NCBI GenBank assembly: GCA_963580285.1
Contig: OY757011.1
Location: 166,933,406-166,997,405 of the forward strand
Reading direction: 5' to 3'
From: Lucinisca nassula
Taxonomy: Eukaryota > Mollusca > Bivalvia > Lucinida > Lucinidae
DNA length: 64,000 nt
This document shows, one piece after another, positions 62,290 to 64,000 of this stretch. The notes below the pieces were generated by a model, which ran no database searches, was not told where the DNA came from, and worked only from the letters and a program-made list of their open reading frames with translations. The first letter of the stretch is position 1. Each line of letters starts with the position of its first letter. The position numbers were made by a program, and so were the translations under genes.

Positions 62290-62314
62290 GTGAGTCTATG
62301 AGTTAAGATTAACA

Positions 62315-62512
62315 TACACCCCAACCTCTTTATAACTAATAGTTTAAACAACCATGTTATATCTAAACAGAAAATGTATAGATTGTATTGAAAAATGACC
62401 ATTCATGGTCATTTTTCTGTATAATCTAAACAATTTTGGGGTCCATTTTCAAACTGTGGCATATACAAAACTATGTTGTAATGGATAGAGGTTGATAAAA
62501 AAGAGGTTGCAG
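62315..62512. mobile_element. MITE family P
   Basis: ACACCCCAACCTCTTTATAAC, the palindrome AAAATGTATAGATTGTATTG inverted, and 'gttgataaaaaagaggttgcagtg'. It starts 26 bp after UTP6 exon (l). Confidence 0.7.
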
Positions 62513-63194
62513 TGTCTAACACTACTCATACATTGACAAATCCAAGGAGGCAACTCTTTCAAAATTATTTGTGTCTCCCTTATCAATAGTGGTCTACTAG
62601 TAACGGAAAGAATAAGCTCCTGAGGAGCTTAGAATACACCCTTTGTTAGAGGCATTTAGTGGACAGGAAACCAAATGAGTAGTCATTAAAGTTGTCTCCC
62701 TTTGGAAAAAAAGGAGAATATATGAGGTGTTATCCGTAAATGAAAAGTTGCAGTTTTACTTGACTTGTAGTTTATTATGTGTAGTGTACCAGCTTGAAAT
62801 TCTCATTTTAGTTCACATTTTGTATCTTTGTCCACACAATCCACACAGTCAGGTATATGAATGTTGTTTGACGTGTCACCAGTACAGTTCAGTTGTGATG
62901 TCAGTTTGATAATGAATTGTTTGTTTGAAATTTTCTCTTTTTTTTTTTGAAAGAAAAATAATATATCTTAGAAATGTTGTATTTTAAGTGGACACCTGAG
63001 ATGATTTTGACTGTGTCTAATTTGACAAAGATCGATTCTGTGGACACAACCGTGAGCTCAAGTATATTGTAATACCTTTAGTCAAAGTCATATTAAGTAC
63101 CTTGTGATTCTTCTTTCAGAGCATTTGTGTACAGTGTTTATGTGATACCTGATATCAGTATTTGAATAATGTACTGATGCCTTACCCCATTTCT
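62513..63194. other. Intron stretch without recognised exon
   Basis: Palindromic 'gaataagctcctgaggagcttag' is at 62609-62632. The next UTP6 exon was looked for here and not found. Confidence 0.45.
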
Positions 63195-63196
63195 TT

Positions 63197-63335
63197 TGTG
63201 GCGTCTGCTTCAATAATGGTGTGATGTAGGTTTTCTATCCATTTGTCAGTCTGTCAACATTTGCGTCAACCCTAGCATCACTTAAAATGTTAAAGTACAT
63301 CACAGGCATGACATAGTCTTTGGTGTACACCTTGT
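63197..63335 (+). mobile_element. HINE-A-like, nearly core-less
   Basis: 'gtggcgtctgcttcaataatggtgtgatgtagg' at the left and 'cacaggcatgacatagtctttggtg' at the right. Only about 60 bp lies between. Confidence 0.55.
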
Positions 63336-63410
63336 TCACATTAGCTTTGCACCTTGGTGGACCCTTTTGCATATTGGCATAGTATGAAAGTATGCTTATG
63401 TTGTATTCTT

Positions 63411-63480
63411 TAGCTCACCTGAGGTAAAGTTTCACAGGTGAGCTTACAGTATAGACAGATGTCTGTCATCCAGTTATCAA
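63411..63480 (+). mobile_element. HINE-D 5' end fragment
   Basis: TTTAGCTCACCTGAGGTAAAG...TTTCACAGGTGAGCTTA is the D-type hairpin. No core or 3' end follows. Confidence 0.65.
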
Positions 63481-63589
63481 TATTGAATGCCATTCTGTTC
63501 ACATTAGGAAAACATGCCCATGTTAAATAATGGCATCCAACATGGTGTCAGAAATCACATATATTATGTGAAAATTGTAACATCTTTCT

Positions 63590-63745
63590 TATTTCTTCTT
63601 TCAACATAGATTGTGGGTGCTCATAAGATCTATGTGTTCCCACAATCTATGTGTTTGAGTAACAATAAGCGAATAATGTATACCCCTTAAACCCCACTTA
63701 AACCCCACTTTTCTCAAAATAAAGTGGGGTTAAGAGGGGTCTTGT
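63590..63745. mobile_element. Hairpin MITE family Q
   Basis: 'acatagattgtgggtgctcataagatctatgtgttcccacaatctatgtg', then 'aaaccccacttttctcaaaataaagtggggtt'. Confidence 0.6.
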
Positions 63746-63889
63746 TTTACAACAAGTTATCATGATGATGACTTTGACTGAACACCTGGGACATGTCCAA
63801 ATTCAAAGTTGGAAGAGTCCACTACAGAAGCACAGGAGTGATAGGATTAGCGCATTCACCTACATAGCAACTGATAGGGTGTGTATTTT

Positions 63890-64000
63890 GTGATAATTGA
63901 AGGGTAGTTTTCCTTATTTCTCAATATAAACCTATGTTGTGGGTATTCATTATAACCGCCTCGACCAGGTGGTTCTATTGTAATCCACAACAAAGGTTTT
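63890..64000. mobile_element. Hairpin MITE family Q, cut by window end
   Basis: 'gtgataattgaagggtag' and 'aacctatgttgtgggtattcattataaccgcc' match the copy at 9396-9535. Confidence 0.6.

Noticed and set aside
63105..63150. Acceptor TTCTTTCAG followed by AGCATTTGTG as next UTP6 exon
   Set aside because: A stop occurs after eight codons, and the peptide does not match the expected E-MW--YI-FC segment.

Overview
This is animal nuclear DNA, most likely from a bivalve mollusc. The evidence is AT-rich sequence, GT-AG introns, and repeats carrying TCCG/TCTG tetranucleotide runs next to degenerate ~130-180 bp core repeats, which match the 'pearl'-type elements described in bivalves. The species cannot be read from the window.

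The one host gene I can support is UTP6, a component of the U3 snoRNP / small-subunit processome. It lies on the + strand and runs off both ends. Twelve internal coding exons (6717-62289; 836 coding nt, 278 complete codons) join in a continuous reading frame through all eleven introns, and the product follows animal UTP6 from about residue 32 to about residue 305. The first exon(s) and the C-terminal half are outside the window or were not found. Intron 7 is about 19.9 kb; exon 4 is only 21 nt.

Nearly everything else is transposon-derived. (1) At least a dozen families of non-autonomous rolling-circle-like elements, which I call HINE-A, B, C, D, E, G, L, M, R, S and T. They share one plan: a 5' hairpin arm, a short TCCG/TCTG run, degenerate core repeats, an inverted copy of the 5' arm, a small 3' stem-loop, and a CTAG(TTT) or TCTTGTT end. 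(2) TTAA-flanked piggyBac-like MITEs with a conserved central palindrome. (3) TA-flanked pogo/Tc1-like MITEs beginning CAGT or with an ACCGTAAAAATTCGG terminus. (4) tRNA-derived and other SINEs. (5) A 5'-truncated LINE, a decayed mariner transposase, and a small non-coding LTR retroelement with a tRNA-Pro primer binding site repeated three times.

Layout: 1-6.7 kb upstream intron or flank (HINE-A, piggyBac MITEs, broken LINE, pogo MITE, HINE-B); 6.7-24.9 kb exons 1-7 of those visible; 24.9-44.8 kb giant intron 7 (HINE-D arrays, mariner, a three-level nest holding the LTR element, HINE-R and HINE-L); 44.8-56.4 kb exons 8-9 and two more nests; 56.4-62.3 kb exons 10-12 and a 36-bp minisatellite; 62.3-64 kb repeats. 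Several nests come with an uninterrupted copy of the host element elsewhere in the window, so insertion order and target sites can be read directly.
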